Assembly: GCA_017622155.1 (NCBI GenBank)
Contig: JAGARS010000150.1
Span: 1-6,066, forward strand
Source: Peptococcaceae bacterium
Lineage (GTDB): Bacteria > Bacillota > Peptococcia > Peptococcales > Peptococcaceae
Direction of reading: 5' to 3'
DNA: 6,066 bases
The position numbers and the translations under genes were made by a program. How positions within the stretch are numbered: the first letter of the stretch is position 1; each line of letters starts with the position of its first letter. This document shows, piece by piece, positions 5,547 to 6,066 of this stretch. A model generated the notes under the pieces. The model was not told where the DNA came from. It made no database searches and saw only the letters and a program-made list of their open reading frames with translations.

Positions 5547-6066
5547 ATGCAGATGGCGAGTATGCTGTATCAGGTTTTGACACAAATCATAGCACAGATG
5601 CTGACCATGTCGGCAATGCCAATCTTCTGGGCTGTGGCAGTATTGCCGGCAGTTCAGGCCGGATTTGCACAAATGAAGAATCAAAAGCAGGTAGTAGCCA
5701 AGCTGCCTGCTTTTTTGTTTGCCCTTTTGGAGTGCTGGCTATGGATTTTGCTGTCCGGTATGTTGGGCGGAATCATTGCCAGCAGTTTATTTTTGCTGAC
5801 AGGCATTTCAATCTCGCACTGTGCAATGCTGTATTTATGGATTATCATGATTTTTCTGCTTTTGCTGGAACCGCGGTTTTACTGTTTTGCTTACGCAGGC
5901 GGTTTCCTGGTGCTGGCACAAACCATTGCAGCGATGTGCGGAATCCGGCTGTTTGACTTTGATGGTGAAGCACTTTTGGTATTGGTAGCCATTTTACATT
6001 TTACCGAAGCTGTTATGGTGCGTATCAGTGGAGCTTTGCAGCAAATACCGGTATATTTTCGCGAAA
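5547..6066 (+). CDS. Polytopic membrane protein, MinJ-like PDZ protein N-terminal part (partial)
   Basis: An uninterrupted frame starts at ATG 5547 and runs off the window, giving 173 residues. The ribosome binding site GGGTGA (5537-5542) is 4 bases upstream, and the gap after the protease stop is 39 bases, so the two genes are probably co-transcribed. The visible protein is very hydrophobic, with membrane segments at about residues 22-40, 52-85 (probably two), 92-108, 113-134 and 140-158. The block LEPRFYCFAYAGGFLVLAQT (108-127) resembles the conserved Pro-Arg-Phe/Tyr-Ala-Gly-Gly region of MinJ-type proteins, which have an N-terminal membrane domain and a C-terminal PDZ domain. The gene position after ftsEX-ctp supports this, since minJ lies near ctpB in Bacillus, where it bridges DivIVA and MinD. 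The PDZ part is outside the window, so the family call is inference. Confidence 0.75.
   Translation, partial: MQMASMLYQVLTQIIAQMLTMSAMPIFWAVAVLPAVQAGFAQMKNQKQVVAKLPAFLFALLECWLWILLSGMLGGIIASSLFLLTGISISHCAMLYLWIIMIFLLLLEPRFYCFAYAGGFLVLAQTIAAMCGIRLFDFDGEALLVLVAILHFTEAVMVRISGALQQIPVYFRE

Noticed and set aside
4800..5684. Long open frame on the minus strand (294 codons) opposite the protease gene
   Set aside because: It lies antisense to a clear S41 protease, is rich in Cys, His and Ile in no recognisable pattern, and has no good ribosome binding site; it is a shadow of the real gene's codon use.
5732..5956. Plus-strand 74-codon open frame
   Set aside because: It is out of frame inside the longer membrane protein that starts at 5547 with a ribosome binding site, and its product is not hydrophobic in a meaningful pattern.

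Overview
The window is a dense, single-strand (+) stretch of a bacterial chromosome of moderate GC. It looks like a Firmicutes (Bacillota) genome. The reasons are the ftsE-ftsX-S41 peptidase-PDZ membrane protein order, which matches the ftsEX-ctpB-minJ neighbourhood of Bacillus relatives, an Mbeg1/DUF2974-type alpha/beta hydrolase common in gut Firmicutes, and extended Shine-Dalgarno sequences of the GAGGTGAT type. The protein flavour makes a gut Negativicutes or Clostridia plausible, but this is inference and the genus cannot be fixed from the window.

Layout. Positions 1-1152 hold the 3' part of feoB (ferrous iron transporter). Its normal C-terminal helix is cut off by an in-frame TAG at 1150-1152, and coding sequence clearly continues in the same frame to a TAA at 1225-1227. 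A strong intrinsic terminator follows (1256-1299). Positions 1381-2544 hold a separate DUF2974/Mbeg1-like hydrolase gene with its own good ribosome binding site, followed by a probable bulged-hairpin terminator (2551-2585). An AT-rich spacer of about 195 bp carries an A/T-tract and an extended -10 promoter for the next unit.

Positions 2741-6066 form a cell-envelope/division unit: ftsE (ATPase), ftsX (membrane partner, overlapping ftsE), a membrane-anchored PDZ/S41 carboxyl-terminal processing protease, and the start of a polytopic membrane protein that runs off the window and fits the N-terminal membrane part of MinJ-like PDZ proteins. FtsEX is known to transmit ATP hydrolysis across the membrane to control cell wall hydrolases, and S41 proteases process or remove envelope proteins, so the cluster is probably a module for peptidoglycan remodelling at division. 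A second promoter with consensus -35 and -10 hexamers, embedded in an inverted repeat, lies between ftsX and the protease gene and may let the last two genes be controlled separately from ftsEX.

The most notable points are the nonsense codon in feoB, the dyad-flanked internal promoter before the S41 gene, a likely TTG start for ftsX, and the absence of a linked M23-type hydrolase gene between ftsX and the protease. I see no mobile element, CRISPR array, tRNA or rRNA, and nothing I can defend as a wholly new system.
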